A DNA stretch of 51,377 nt from Oscillospiraceae bacterium (GCA_031280825.1 JAITGE010000002.1:1-51377), one strand, 5' to 3'; positions 7,517-16,445 are shown, numbered from the stretch's first letter. Notes: a model not told the origin generated them from the sequence alone. Numbers and translations: made by a program.

Positions 7517-8515
7517 ATGAATAAACCCCTGAAGGTTGTTATGATCGGCGCAGGCGGTCGCGCGAACAGCGTGATTTATCCTGCTTTTACACACCTGCGC
7601 CGCGAAGGGCTGGTGGATATTGTCGGCGTCTGCGACATCAACCCGGAGCGTTTGCACAGTACGGCGGATAAGTGGGAAATTGCCAACCGTTACGGCGACA
7701 ACCGCTACGTGTATGAATATAAAAAGATGCTTGAAGAGCAAAAGCCGGATGCGGCAGTTGTCATCGGGCAGCCGCATATCATGTTTGATATCTGGATGGA
7801 TTGTCTCTATGCGGGGCTGCATTTGTATATCGAGAAGCCGCTTGCGCTCTCTATTCACCAGGCGCGCTGCCTGGCGGCTGTTGCCGCGCGCAAAAACCTC
7901 GTCACGCAGGTCAGCTTGCAGCGGCGGCACTGCCCCATGGTCACCGCCCTGCGCGAGCGGGCGTTGGAGCACGGCGAAATCACCCATGCGGTGTGCAAGT
8001 TCTACAAGGCGGATTGCCACGATATGCTGGGCGCCCGCGACCATATGATGGATGATACGGTTCACGCGATTGACACCCTGCGCTGGATGGTCGGCTCTGA
8101 GGTGAAGCGCATTGACAGCGTTTGCAGGAACATCGGCACGGTGGATATCAATTACATCATGGCGCAAATGACCTTTGAAAACGGCGCGATCGGGCATTTG
8201 ATGAACAATTGGAGCAGCGGAAAGCGCATTTTTTCGGTGGAAATGCATGCCCGGGGCATCTTTGTCGAGGCTGAGCATGAGCAAAAGGGCTACGCCTATG
8301 AAAACGGCAGCCTGACGCCCACCATGGCCTTGGACGCCGCTGAATTTGCGGAGAACGACGAAAACTATTACCATCAGGGCGTATATCAAGCGGCAAAGGA
8401 TTTTGCGCTGGCTGCTTCGGGCGAAGCTGTTAAGCCCATGGCGAATTTTACCGATGAGCTAAAGACCATGGAAATTGCCGAAGCGATCCTAGCCAAGGCG
8501 CTGCTGGAAGGATAA
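7517..8515 (+). CDS. Gfo/Idh/MocA family NAD(P)-dependent oxidoreductase
   Basis: The 332-residue dehydrogenase acts on a sugar or cyclitol. The N-terminal Rossmann fold has VVMIGAGGRANSV (dinucleotide-binding glycine motif, residues about 6-18) and VGVCDINPERL ending the second strand. The family motif appears as LYIEKPLAL (equivalent of EKP with the catalytic-region Lys). HAIDTLRWMVG is the D-x-x-x-W/H region of the C-terminal alpha/beta domain. ATG 7517 is chosen over ATG 7508 because AGGAG at 7503-7507 sits directly against the latter. It forms an operon with the upstream TIM-barrel gene and ends at a strong terminator. Substrate unknown. Confidence 0.88.
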   Translation: MNKPLKVVMIGAGGRANSVIYPAFTHLRREGLVDIVGVCDINPERLHSTADKWEIANRYGDNRYVYEYKKMLEEQKPDAAVVIGQPHIMFDIWMDCLYAGLHLYIEKPLALSIHQARCLAAVAARKNLVTQVSLQRRHCPMVTALRERALEHGEITHAVCKFYKADCHDMLGARDHMMDDTVHAIDTLRWMVGSEVKRIDSVCRNIGTVDINYIMAQMTFENGAIGHLMNNWSSGKRIFSVEMHARGIFVEAEHEQKGYAYENGSLTPTMALDAAEFAENDENYYHQGVYQAAKDFALAASGEAVKPMANFTDELKTMEIAEAILAKALLEG

Positions 8516-8534
8516 CTGCCTCTAGACATAACGA

Positions 8535-8561
8535 AGCCCCGGGTGATCATCACCCGGGGCT
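8535..8561. terminator. strong hairpin between convergent genes
   Basis: A perfect 12-bp stem AGCCCCGGGTGA / TCACCCGGGGCT with a 3-base loop sits between two converging genes. The T-tract is weak on both strands (TGTTCTT on plus, TTCGTT on minus), so it probably serves as a bidirectional terminator. Confidence 0.75.
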
Positions 8562-8565
8562 GTTC

Positions 8566-9690
8566 TTATCCCCGCAGCAGCCGCTTTGCCGCGCGTTCGA
8601 TTGCGCCCGGCAGAAGCGCGGGAGCGTAGATGGCGTCCAGCGCGGCTTTTGCGTTCTCCGCCGCCGTTTGCGCTTCGTGGGCCTCTTCCAGCAGCTCGCG
8701 CAGGGCGCGGCGGCAAAAGCGCAAACGGCAGCCGTGCGCTTGCAGGGCTTTGCGGTCAAAAAAGCGGCTTGCGAGGATGCGTCTTGCGCCCTCCGCCGCG
8801 CCACCCGGCGCGGCAAGCGGATGCCGCCGGTTGGCTGTTAAAAACGCCAGCCCCAGCTCCGGAATCAAAAGATGCTCTGGGGCGTCCTCTGGGGCAAGCA
8901 GGCACGGGCAGCTGATCACATCAAGCCCGCTGCCGAGTGCATAGGCTCGCAGGATATCCCACAAAAGCGGCGCCACCGCGCCGCTGTCGTCCTCCAGCAC
9001 GACCATATTCGGGAATTCTGCCGTTAAACCGTTCCCGCGCAGGAGGATGCCCTGCCCCGAAAGCGCGGTTAAAAAACGGCGGCTTTCATGACCGATGTGC
9101 CCGTTGGGCGCCGGCAGCTTGCGGTCGGCAAGACCTGCGGCAAAGCGTTTGAGCTTCGGGCGATCCAGGGTTTCCGCCGCAACAACCGCCATGTTGCGCT
9201 TCATGGCGGCGGCGGCACGGAGAAAGCGTGCCGCGCGCTGCAGCTCACGTGTCCGGTTTTCCTGTGCGCGGCACAGCTCCTTGCGCTTTTCACGCAGTTG
9301 GGCATTCTGCCGGCAGGCGTCCAAGCTGAACAGCTCTTCTCCGCCGCCGGGAATTTTCGCCTCAAGGGCATAGGGCGCTTCGGCATCCAGAAAGCAGATG
9401 CTTTCACTGCCCCGCAGTGGCGGGATGCACAGGGCGCAGGGGTGTTCGCGCCCAAAGCCGTCAAAAAGCAATTGCGGTGCGCCGCCGAGGGCGTCCGCCT
9501 GCTTTGCGAGTGTGCGCAGCAGTGCTTCCGCCGCGCCGCCGCCGCCGCTGCGCAGTAAAACAACGCGGGCATTCTCACCGCAGCCCGGCAAGCCGCGCAA
9601 GAACGTCAGACAGCCGCCGGCACTGTTGGAACGCGCAAATACGCAGCGTTCCGCGCGGATGTGCCGGCATATGTTGCTTTTTTCACCCAT
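8566..9690 (-). CDS. duplicated ATPase-like protein with degenerate P-loops (PRK06851-like)
   Basis: The 374-residue protein is built of two similar halves (about 1-190 and 200-374). Each half matches, as I recall it, the layout of the clostridial PRK06851 family of tandem P-loop ATPases: a nucleotide-loop segment, then IPPLR/IPELG strands, and a Cys/Arg/Ala-rich helical tail. The loops themselves are damaged: VVLLRSGGGGAAEALLR (43-59) and MVVLEDDSGAVAPLLW (229-244) both lack the Walker A GKS/T lysine. The later conserved DGTAPH-type motif reads LDAEAPY and LTANRRH. The protein therefore probably does not hydrolyse ATP like its relatives. The ATG at 9690 follows GGAGG by eight bases. The gene diverges from ruvB. 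Function unknown. Confidence 0.6.
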   Translation of the reverse strand: MGEKSNICRHIRAERCVFARSNSAGGCLTFLRGLPGCGENARVVLLRSGGGGAAEALLRTLAKQADALGGAPQLLFDGFGREHPCALCIPPLRGSESICFLDAEAPYALEAKIPGGGEELFSLDACRQNAQLREKRKELCRAQENRTRELQRAARFLRAAAAMKRNMAVVAAETLDRPKLKRFAAGLADRKLPAPNGHIGHESRRFLTALSGQGILLRGNGLTAEFPNMVVLEDDSGAVAPLLWDILRAYALGSGLDVISCPCLLAPEDAPEHLLIPELGLAFLTANRRHPLAAPGGAAEGARRILASRFFDRKALQAHGCRLRFCRRALRELLEEAHEAQTAAENAKAALDAIYAPALLPGAIERAAKRLLRG

Positions 9691-9751
9691 GCCGCAACCT
9701 CCTCAACGCATGCTTCTTTTTCATTCTATGCGGGAAGAGCGTAAATTGCGC

Positions 9752-9780
9752 TTGACAATCGCGAGGGCGCGCTATATAAT
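9752..9780 (+). promoter_or_regulatory. consensus sigma-A promoter of the ruvB operon
   Basis: TTGACA at 9752-9757, 17-base spacer, TATAAT at 9775-9780. It drives ruvB and, given the tiny gaps, probably the four genes after it. Confidence 0.9.
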
Positions 9781-9815
9781 CCATATGTAAAGCTATTTCA
9801 TTGTGGAGGTTACTG

Positions 9816-10868
9816 ATGCCCGAGGAGGAACGCGCACTTTCGCCCTGCCTTACGGCGCAGGATGGAGAGGTTGAGTTCTCTTTGCGCCCAAAAACACTGC
9901 GGGAGTACATCGGGCAGGCAAAGGCAAAAGAGAATCTTTCTATATACATCGAAGCGGCGCGGGGGCGCAAGGAGGCACTTGACCATGTGCTGCTCTACGG
10001 TCCGCCGGGCTTAGGCAAAACCACCCTGGCCGGGATCATTGCGAATGAGCTGGGCGTCGGCTTCCGCGTGACCTCGGGACCCGCGATTGAAAAGCCGGGC
10101 GATTTGGCGGCGCTGCTCACGAACCTTAACAGCGGCGACGTGCTTTTTATTGATGAGATCCACCGTCTTTCCCGCGCGGTGGAGGAGGTGCTGTACCCCG
10201 CGATGGAGGACAGCGTCATTGATATTATCATTGGCAAAGGACCGTCTGCGCGTTCCATTCGTTTGGATTTGCCGCCCTTCACGCTTGTGGGGGCGACGAC
10301 CCGCGCCGGACAGCTTAGCGCACCGCTGCGCGACCGCTTTGGCGTGATTTTGCGCTTGGAGCTTTACAGTCCTGCGGAGCTGGCGCTCATCGTCAGCCGC
10401 AGCGCGGATATTCTGGGCATCGGCGCGACAAAAGAAGGTGCGCTGGAGCTGGCTTCACGTTCTCGGGGGACGCCGCGCATTGCCAACCGCCTGCTCAAGC
10501 GCGCGCGGGATTTTGCGCAGGTGCTGGGCAGCGGGGAAATCAATTTGGCCAGCGCGCGAACGGCGCTGCGCAGCATGGAAATCGATGAACTGGGGCTGGA
10601 TCTCATTGACCGCCGCTTGCTGCGCGTGATGATTGAGCAATATAACGGCGGACCTGTTGGCTTGGAAACCATGGCGGCTGCCATTGGCGAAGAGGCTGTC
10701 ACCATTGAGGATGTGTATGAGCCGTATTTGATGCAAATCGGCTATTTGGGGCGCACGCCGCGCGGGCGCGTCGCCACGTCGGCGGCTTATGCGCATTTGG
10801 GCGTCGCGATGCCCAACGCGCAGCAGACCGTGAGCGAGCAGTTGACGATGAACAATTTGGGGGCGTAA
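9816..10868 (+). CDS. ruvB: Holliday junction branch migration ATPase RuvB
   Basis: Hexameric AAA+ motor that, with RuvA, drives branch migration of Holliday junctions in recombination repair. The 350-residue protein has the typical N-terminus [13 protein letters not shown], Walker [10 protein letters not shown] (Lys at residue 68), Walker [10 protein letters not shown], sensor I GATTRAG with the arginine-finger region PLRDRFG, sensor II ([20 protein letters not shown]), and a winged-helix C-terminus ending near [12 protein letters not shown]. The ATG at 9816 follows TGGAGGT; an in-frame TTG at 9801 precedes the binding site and is rejected. ruvA and ruvC, usual neighbours, are absent here. 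Confidence 0.97.
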   Translation: MPEEERALSPCLTAQDGEVEFSLRPKTLREYIGQAKAKENLSIYIEAARGRKEALDHVLLYGPPGLGKTTLAGIIANELGVGFRVTSGPAIEKPGDLAALLTNLNSGDVLFIDEIHRLSRAVEEVLYPAMEDSVIDIIIGKGPSARSIRLDLPPFTLVGATTRAGQLSAPLRDRFGVILRLELYSPAELALIVSRSADILGIGATKEGALELASRSRGTPRIANRLLKRARDFAQVLGSGEINLASARTALRSMEIDELGLDLIDRRLLRVMIEQYNGGPVGLETMAAAIGEEAVTIEDVYEPYLMQIGYLGRTPRGRVATSAAYAHLGVAMPNAQQTVSEQLTMNNLGA

Positions 10869-10870
10869 CC

Positions 10871-12235
10871 ATGGTGAAGCGTTGTTGTTCCTGCTTTTTG
10901 GCGGTTGCTTTGGCGCTGCTGCTGGCGTTGCCTGCCCTGGGCGCGGCGCGGCGCGTGGTTGTGCCGGAGGTTTTTGTGCCCGGGTGGGGGCATACCGTTT
11001 ACATGAACAAAGGCACGCCGGAGGAGCGCGCAGCGAATTTTGTCAGCATCGAAAATCTGGCGTTTGCCATGGGGCAGGTGTTCCGCGGCTTTTTTTTGGC
11101 TGCGCTGCGCTGCGATTGGGATTATGCCGCCGACGGGTTGAGCGCGATTTTTTTCTCCATTTTCGGCGAAATGCTGCTGGATGCCCGCGGGAATTCCATC
11201 CATCCAATCAGCGACCCTTGGAGCATTGACCCGGCGCAGGATTATACCGAGCGGCCGGAGTTTTATTTTGGCTATGATTTTCGCATGGATCCTATGGAAA
11301 GCGGGCGGCAGTTGAACGATTTTATTCAGGCGGTGAAGGCGCAGACGGGGCGAAGCAAGGTCGCCGTTATCAGTGAAAGCGAAGGCGCGTGCGTCGTGAT
11401 GGCGTATTTGGCGCAGTTCGGCACGGCGGATTTGGATGCCATGGTGCTGCAAATCGGCGCATTCAACGGGCTGGAGCTTGTTGGGCAGCTCTTTAAGGGT
11501 GAGGTGCACGTGGACGCGCAAGCGCTGGTGAATTACCTGTGCGCGTATGTGCCGGATGAAAGCGGGGCGTTCCGCTTCTTTCTCCAGGCGCTCAAGAGCC
11601 TGGGCGTCATTGACGCGGTGGTGCGCCCGGTGGAATACGGCGTGCTGCCGAATATTCAGCGGCGCCTGTTTGATATCTGCCTGCTCCCGATATTCGGGCA
11701 TTTTGCGGCACTCTGGACCTTCGTCCCCGCCGATGATTTTGACGAAGCGAAAGCGTATCTTTTCAATGGGCGCGAGGGCGAATACACCAAGCTGATCGGT
11801 GAAATCGACGCTTATCACAGCGCGGTCGGCATGAAGACGGAGCAGCTGCTGCTGGGCGCAAGGGCGGATGGCGTGCGCGTCGCGCTGATGGTCGGCTATA
11901 ACAATCCCGCCATGCCCTTCACGCCTTACAGCAATTACCAGGGCGACGGATTGATTGACACCGCGCATTCCTCCGCCGGGGCGACGGTCGCGCCCTATGG
12001 CGAAACGCTGGCAAATACGGCGGGTAAATACGCTGCCCCGGATGGCTGCATTGACGCTTCCACCTGCGTGCTGCCGGATACTACATGGTTTTTCAAGAAT
12101 AGCGGTCACTCGGCCGGTGCGATGCGCGAGCTGCGGGATTGGTTCGTTCAAAGCGAAACAGCCTATACTGTATTTAGCGACGCGCGCTTCCCGCAGTATA
12201 TGATCAATATCAACGGCGCCGGCGTGCCGCAATAA
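10871..12235 (+). CDS. secreted alpha/beta-hydrolase (lipase/acyltransferase-like)
   Basis: The 454-residue protein has a Sec signal peptide: KRCC, a Leu/Ala core, and a probable cleavage near ALGAA at residue 25. The mature part looks like an alpha/beta hydrolase of the lipase/LCAT kind. The strand VEVFVPGWGH-like region (VVPEVFVPGWGH, oxyanion end) comes first, then VAVISESEGACVV with a nucleophile Ser at about 170. QGDGLIDTAHSS carries the likely acid (Asp 359 or 363), and NSGHSAGAM the catalytic His (about 413). The elbow reads S-E-S-E-G rather than G-x-S-x-G. It starts two bases after ruvB ends, with weak ribosome binding, so it is probably coupled to ruvB. I cannot say which ester or lipid is cleaved. 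Confidence 0.7.
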   Translation: MVKRCCSCFLAVALALLLALPALGAARRVVVPEVFVPGWGHTVYMNKGTPEERAANFVSIENLAFAMGQVFRGFFLAALRCDWDYAADGLSAIFFSIFGEMLLDARGNSIHPISDPWSIDPAQDYTERPEFYFGYDFRMDPMESGRQLNDFIQAVKAQTGRSKVAVISESEGACVVMAYLAQFGTADLDAMVLQIGAFNGLELVGQLFKGEVHVDAQALVNYLCAYVPDESGAFRFFLQALKSLGVIDAVVRPVEYGVLPNIQRRLFDICLLPIFGHFAALWTFVPADDFDEAKAYLFNGREGEYTKLIGEIDAYHSAVGMKTEQLLLGARADGVRVALMVGYNNPAMPFTPYSNYQGDGLIDTAHSSAGATVAPYGETLANTAGKYAAPDGCIDASTCVLPDTTWFFKNSGHSAGAMRELRDWFVQSETAYTVFSDARFPQYMININGAGVPQ

Positions 12236-12246
12236 TCGGAGGAAAG

Positions 12247-13125
12247 ATGGAAACCAAACATATTACGCACGAGCAGCGAGCGAAAATCCTGACCGAAGCC
12301 CTGCCGTATATTCAAAAGTATCATAACAAGGTGATCGTTATCAAATACGGCGGCAGCGCCATGCTGCACGAAGAGCTGAAGCGGCAGGTGATGGGCGACA
12401 TCGCCCTGCTGCATCTGGTGGGCATCCGTGTCGTGCTGGTGCACGGCGGCGGCTCTGAAATATCGGATTTGCTCAACCGCATGGGCAAGCGCACGGAGTT
12501 CATTGACGGTTTGCGCGTGACGGATAAGGAAACTGCCGAGGTTGTGCAGATGGTGCTGGCGGGGAAGATCAACAAAGGCTTGGTCGCGCTGATGGAAACC
12601 TTCGGTCGCCACGCCATTGGTCTGAGCGGGTTGGACGGGCGCATGATCCAAGTGCGCCAAATGGACGAGCGCCTGGGCTTTGTGGGCGAGATCACTGCCA
12701 TCGACCCAAAGCCCGTGCAAACAGTGCTGGAAAACGGCTACATCCCCATCCTTTCCACCATTGGCTGTGACGCGCAGGGCGATGTGTATAACATCAACGC
12801 CGACACCGCCGCCGCGCGGCTTGCCGCCGCCCTGGGCGCGGAAAGTCTGCTTTCTATGAGCGACATCCCCGGCTTGCTGCGGGATGTGAAGGACGAAGCC
12901 TCGCTCATCTCCCGCGTGGCGCTGGAAGAGGTTCCCGCGCTGGTGGAGCAGGGCATTATCTCCGGCGGGATGATCCCGAAGGTGGATTGCTGCGTGGAGG
13001 CTCTGCGCGGCGGTGTGCGGCGCGTATTTATACTGGACGGGCGCGTCCCGCACTCTATTTTGATTGAAGTGCTGACCGACGCGGGCATCGGCACAATGTT
13101 TTGGAGCGGATGCAGAAGCTTGTAA
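12247..13125 (+). CDS. argB: acetylglutamate kinase
   Basis: Phosphorylates N-acetyl-L-glutamate, the second step of arginine biosynthesis, in the cytoplasm. The 292-residue amino-acid-kinase fold protein shows KVIVIKYGGSAM (phosphate-binding Lys), VLVHGGGSEIS (glycine-rich acyl-glutamate site), DGLRVTDKETAEVVQMVL, ILSTIGCDAQGDVYNINAD and GGMIPKVDCCVEALRGGV. All key residues look intact. Arginine-insensitive and -sensitive forms cannot be told apart reliably, but the N-terminal helix before KVIVIK is present. The C-terminus ends FWSGCRSL, instead of the usual GTMVV tail, a minor extension. The start follows CGGAGGAAAG. No other arg gene is in the window. Confidence 0.95.
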   Translation: METKHITHEQRAKILTEALPYIQKYHNKVIVIKYGGSAMLHEELKRQVMGDIALLHLVGIRVVLVHGGGSEISDLLNRMGKRTEFIDGLRVTDKETAEVVQMVLAGKINKGLVALMETFGRHAIGLSGLDGRMIQVRQMDERLGFVGEITAIDPKPVQTVLENGYIPILSTIGCDAQGDVYNINADTAAARLAAALGAESLLSMSDIPGLLRDVKDEASLISRVALEEVPALVEQGIISGGMIPKVDCCVEALRGGVRRVFILDGRVPHSILIEVLTDAGIGTMFWSGCRSL

Positions 13126-13161
13126 ATATCAAGACCTGAGCAGCGGAATGTGGGGAGATGC

Positions 13162-13512
13162 ATGGAGAAAAATCGGGTATGTATCACGGTGTGCGGTGTG
13201 GATCATGTGATTCTGAGCGAGAAACCCGCCGAATATATGCAGCAGCTAGGCGCCGCGCTGCACGAACAGATGCAAGGTCTGCTGCGGGCGAACGGGCGCA
13301 TGAGCGTCACGCAGGCGGCGGTGCTCAGTGCGCTTTCTTTTATGGATGCGGCGAAGGAGGCGGAAACCACCGCTGAAAATTTACGCAGCCGCATCCAGGA
13401 TTATCTGGAGGACGCCGCGCGGATGAAAAAGGAAGCGGAGCTGGCGCGGCACGAAGCCGAGCGCTTGCACCGTGAGCTTGCTGAGCTGAAACGCCGCAAG
13501 CCGCAGAACTGA
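13162..13512 (+). CDS. zapA: cell division protein ZapA
   Basis: Small FtsZ-associated protein that bundles protofilaments at the division ring. The 116-residue protein has the ZapA N-terminal beta-hairpin domain (NRVCITVCGVDHVILSEKP), a helical middle with AAVLSALSFMDAAKEAETT, and a long C-terminal coiled coil (residues about 70-112) rich in Glu, Lys and Arg. ATG 13162 sits four bases after GGGGAG; an in-frame GTG at 13150 precedes this site. It directly precedes a U32-family gene, the usual arrangement in Clostridia, which supports the call. Confidence 0.88.
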   Translation: MEKNRVCITVCGVDHVILSEKPAEYMQQLGAALHEQMQGLLRANGRMSVTQAAVLSALSFMDAAKEAETTAENLRSRIQDYLEDAARMKKEAELARHEAERLHRELAELKRRKPQN

Positions 13513-13515
13513 CAG

Positions 13516-15606
13516 ATGCAAATGGAATTGCCGAAAAACGGGCGCCGTCCCGAAATACTTGCGCCCGCAGGGAGCATGGAAATGCTGCGGGCAGTTTTGC
13601 GTTGCGGTGCGGATGCGGTTTATCTGGGTGGCGCGGCATTCAACGCACGCGGCGCGGCGGCGAATTTTCGCACAAAAGAGGAGCTGCGTGAAGCCTTCGC
13701 GCTTTGCGTGGCATATCACGTGAAGGTATATTTTGCGCTGAACACGCTGCTTTTTGATCCTGAAATGGAAGCGGCGCTTGCGCTGGCGGAAACGGCGGCA
13801 GCCTTCGGCGCGGATGCGGTCATCGTGCAGGATTTGGGGCTGCTTCGCCTGCTGCGCGAACGCTTCCCAACTCTGCCGCTGCACGCTTCCACGCAGTGTT
13901 CTGTTCAAACGGCGGCGGGGATGGCGCTGCTGCGGCGCTTGGGCGTAACCCGCGTCGTCGCCCCGCGTGAATGCAGTGCCGCAGAGCTGCAGACGCTGTG
14001 CGATACCGCGCCGGTGGAGCTGGAGGTTTTCGTGCATGGGGCACTTTGCATGTCGGTTTCCGGGCAATGCCGCATGAGCACGGTCATGGGCGGCGGGGAA
14101 CGCAGCGCAAACCGCGGCGCTTGCGCCCAGCCCTGCCGCTTGCCCTTTTGCGCCGGCGACCGGCGGCAAAAAGATGAAACGGCGGCGTTGAGCCTGAAGG
14201 ATCTTTCTCTTTTGGAGCTTTGCGATACGCCGCCGCTGAACCGTGTGGCGTCCTTCAAAATTGAAGGGCGGCAAAAACGCCCGGAATATGCCGCCGCCGC
14301 TGTTTCGGCTCTTTACGCCAAGCTGCACGGGCTGCCCGCGCCGGTTACGGCGAAGGAACTGCGGCAGGCGTTTTCACGCACGGGCTTTACGCAGGGGTAT
14401 TACGCGGCGGAACGCGGCGCCGCCATGTTCGGCACGCGCCGCCGGGAGGACGCCGCAAGCCCCGCGCTGCTTGGGCGCTTGGCGGCACTATATGAAAAAG
14501 ACCGCCCTTGCGTCCCGTTGCGGCTGCAATTTTGCGGCACGGTTGGCGAGCCTGCGCGTTTGCGGGCATGGAGCGGCGAGCGTTATGCGGAGGTTGATGG
14601 CGAAACGGTGCAAATGGCGCAAAGCGCGCCTTTAAGTCCGTCTGATATCGCGCGGCAGCTGCGCAAGCTTGGCGGCTCGCCTTACCGTTTGGATGAACTG
14701 ACCATGGATTGGCAGACTGGTGCGTTTTTGCCGCTGGGAGCGGTTTCGGCGTTGCGCCGCGCCGCGCTGGCGGCGTTAAACGCAAAGTCCTTGGCGCACC
14801 GTTCCATTGCGGGCGCGTCCGTGCCGGCAGGTTTGCCGCGCCGTGCGCAAACGCCGCAAATCTATGTTCGTGCGCAGGACTATCGGCAATTGCCCGATGC
14901 TTTGCCGGGTGCGGCGAAATTGTTTTTGCCTTGTGAGACGCCGCCGGAAATCTTGCGGGCGTGGATGGCACGGCTACCGGTGGCAGTGACAATTCCGGCG
15001 GGTATTTTTGAGGCAGGCGCGGATATTTTGGCGCAACTCCGGCAAGCGGCGGCTTGCGGCATTGCCGAAGCGATAACACAAACGCCGGATGGGATCGCTT
15101 TTGCGCTTGAAAGCGGTCTGCGTCCCATTGCCGGGGAGGGTATGAATCTCTGCAACCGGGCGGCGCTGGAAGTCGCCGCGTCATGGGGCGCTGACCAAGC
15201 CGTTATATCACCCGAATGCGCGCGTGTTCCGCAAGCATCCGTAAACGAAGCCGCCGCGCCCATGCAAATCGGTGCGTTGGCATACGGACGGCTTTCGCTT
15301 ATGCTGTGCCGCTGCTGCCCCGTCCGCGCCGCGCGCGGCTGCGCGGCTTGCCAAAACTGCGCAGAGCTGACGGATCGCAAGGGAGTGCGCTTCCCTGTCC
15401 GCTGCCGCATGGATTGCGCGGAAATTTTCAATTCTCGTCCCATCTGGCTGGCGGATCGGCTGCCTGCGCTGCGTCGCCGACCATTGGATTTTTGGCTGCT
15501 AAGCTTCACAATCGAAGCTCCGGCGCGCTGCGCTGCCGTATTGAGCGCTTATCGCAGCGGTGGAGCGCCGCCCTCCGTGTTCACGCGCGGTATGCTGCAC
15601 GTGTAA
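13516..15606 (+). CDS. peptidase U32 family protein (RlhA/TrhP-like RNA hydroxylation)
   Basis: The 696-residue protein begins RRPEILAPAGSMEMLRAVL, followed by GADAVYLGGAAFNARG, hallmarks of the U32 family. The central signature VFVHGALCMSVSGQC and RGACAQPCR carry the conserved cysteines that hold an iron-sulphur cluster in tRNA/rRNA hydroxylation enzymes. A C-terminal DUF3656-like region (about 330-690) and another Cys cluster, CRCCPVRAARGCAACQNC, follow. E. coli RlhA (C2501 hydroxylation of 23S rRNA) has this long architecture, so an rRNA or tRNA hydroxylation role is more likely than proteolysis. It overlaps nothing but starts three bases after zapA, with no clear ribosome site. The last gene of the ruvB operon. 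Confidence 0.82.
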   Translation: MQMELPKNGRRPEILAPAGSMEMLRAVLRCGADAVYLGGAAFNARGAAANFRTKEELREAFALCVAYHVKVYFALNTLLFDPEMEAALALAETAAAFGADAVIVQDLGLLRLLRERFPTLPLHASTQCSVQTAAGMALLRRLGVTRVVAPRECSAAELQTLCDTAPVELEVFVHGALCMSVSGQCRMSTVMGGGERSANRGACAQPCRLPFCAGDRRQKDETAALSLKDLSLLELCDTPPLNRVASFKIEGRQKRPEYAAAAVSALYAKLHGLPAPVTAKELRQAFSRTGFTQGYYAAERGAAMFGTRRREDAASPALLGRLAALYEKDRPCVPLRLQFCGTVGEPARLRAWSGERYAEVDGETVQMAQSAPLSPSDIARQLRKLGGSPYRLDELTMDWQTGAFLPLGAVSALRRAALAALNAKSLAHRSIAGASVPAGLPRRAQTPQIYVRAQDYRQLPDALPGAAKLFLPCETPPEILRAWMARLPVAVTIPAGIFEAGADILAQLRQAAACGIAEAITQTPDGIAFALESGLRPIAGEGMNLCNRAALEVAASWGADQAVISPECARVPQASVNEAAAPMQIGALAYGRLSLMLCRCCPVRAARGCAACQNCAELTDRKGVRFPVRCRMDCAEIFNSRPIWLADRLPALRRRPLDFWLLSFTIEAPARCAAVLSAYRSGGAPPSVFTRGMLHV

Positions 15607-15611
15607 GTCTT

Positions 15612-16445
15612 TTACAAAAGCGTCGCCAGAGCGCAAAAATCTTGTAAGGTAAGGGCTTCCGCCCGCGTGCTTTGCGCAAGCCCGGCGGCTTGCATTGCCG
15701 CCTGCGCTGTTTGCTTTGGGATGCACAGCCCCGCGCTTAGCGCGTTGGGGAGCTGCTTGCGCCGCTGCCCAAAAGCGGCGCGGATGACGCGGAAAAGCCG
15801 CGCTTCTTCTATGCCGGCGATGGGCGGCGCACTGCGCGGACGCAATTGAATAACGGCGCTGTCTACATTTGGCGCAGGCAAAAAGGAGCCGCGGCTGACC
15901 TTGAACAACTGCGCGGCTTCGGCGAACCACGCCACCGCGCAGGTCACAGCACCGCTTTCGCGGCTGCCGACAGGGGCGCAGAGCCGCGCCGCGGCTTCCT
16001 GCTGCACCATCACGGTGATGCACGCAAGCCCCAGGCGCTCCTCCAGCAGGCGCATGAGTGCGGGCGTTGTGATGTAGTAAGGTAAATTTGCGCAGCAAAC
16101 CACGGGCATCCCGGGGAACTGCGCCGCCAGCAACGCCTTTAGATCCAGTTGAAGGATATCCCCCTGCACGATGCTGACGTTATCGCAGCCCGCAAGCGTT
16201 TCCCCCAGCACGGGGAGCAAACGGGAATCCAGCTCGACGGCGGCGACCTTGCCCGCGACCCGCGCCAATTCTCGGGTCAAAACGCCTGTGCCGGGGCCGA
16301 TTTCCAGCACGCCGTGCGCTTTCGTCGCGCCGCAAAGCGCCGCCATTCGTGGGCAAACAGAGGGGTTAATAAGGAAATTTTGCCCCAGCGCTTTGGAAAA
16401 TGAAAAGCCGTGACGGCGCAGGATTTCTGTGGCGTTGTTTTGCAT
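15612..16445 (-). CDS. rsmA: 16S rRNA (adenine1518/1519-N6)-dimethyltransferase
   Basis: Dimethylates two adjacent adenines in helix 45 of 16S rRNA late in 30S assembly, using S-adenosylmethionine. The 277-residue protein shows the family order: KALGQNFLINPSVC, VLEIGPGTGVLTREL (SAM motif I), AVELDSRL, ANLPYYITTP (motif IV, catalytic NLPY), and VSRGSFLPAPNVDSAVIQL. The C-terminal helical domain ends normally. A longer frame reaches 16553, but the conserved MQNNATEILRRHGF start at 16445 is preferred; its AGGAGG is rather far (15 bases). Transcription comes from a divergent promoter shared with metG's upstream region. Convergent with the U32 gene, five bases apart. Confidence 0.96.
   Translation of the reverse strand: MQNNATEILRRHGFSFSKALGQNFLINPSVCPRMAALCGATKAHGVLEIGPGTGVLTRELARVAGKVAAVELDSRLLPVLGETLAGCDNVSIVQGDILQLDLKALLAAQFPGMPVVCCANLPYYITTPALMRLLEERLGLACITVMVQQEAAARLCAPVGSRESGAVTCAVAWFAEAAQLFKVSRGSFLPAPNVDSAVIQLRPRSAPPIAGIEEARLFRVIRAAFGQRRKQLPNALSAGLCIPKQTAQAAMQAAGLAQSTRAEALTLQDFCALATLL

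Noticed and set aside
10787-12232. 481-codon minus-strand frame opposite the secreted hydrolase
   Set aside because: A mirror frame produced by GC-rich codon usage; no ribosome site, His/Arg/Gln-rich translation, and the plus-strand gene has clear motifs and a signal peptide.
12163-13053. 296-codon minus-strand frame opposite argB
   Set aside because: Shadow of argB, which shows complete acetylglutamate kinase motifs on the plus strand.
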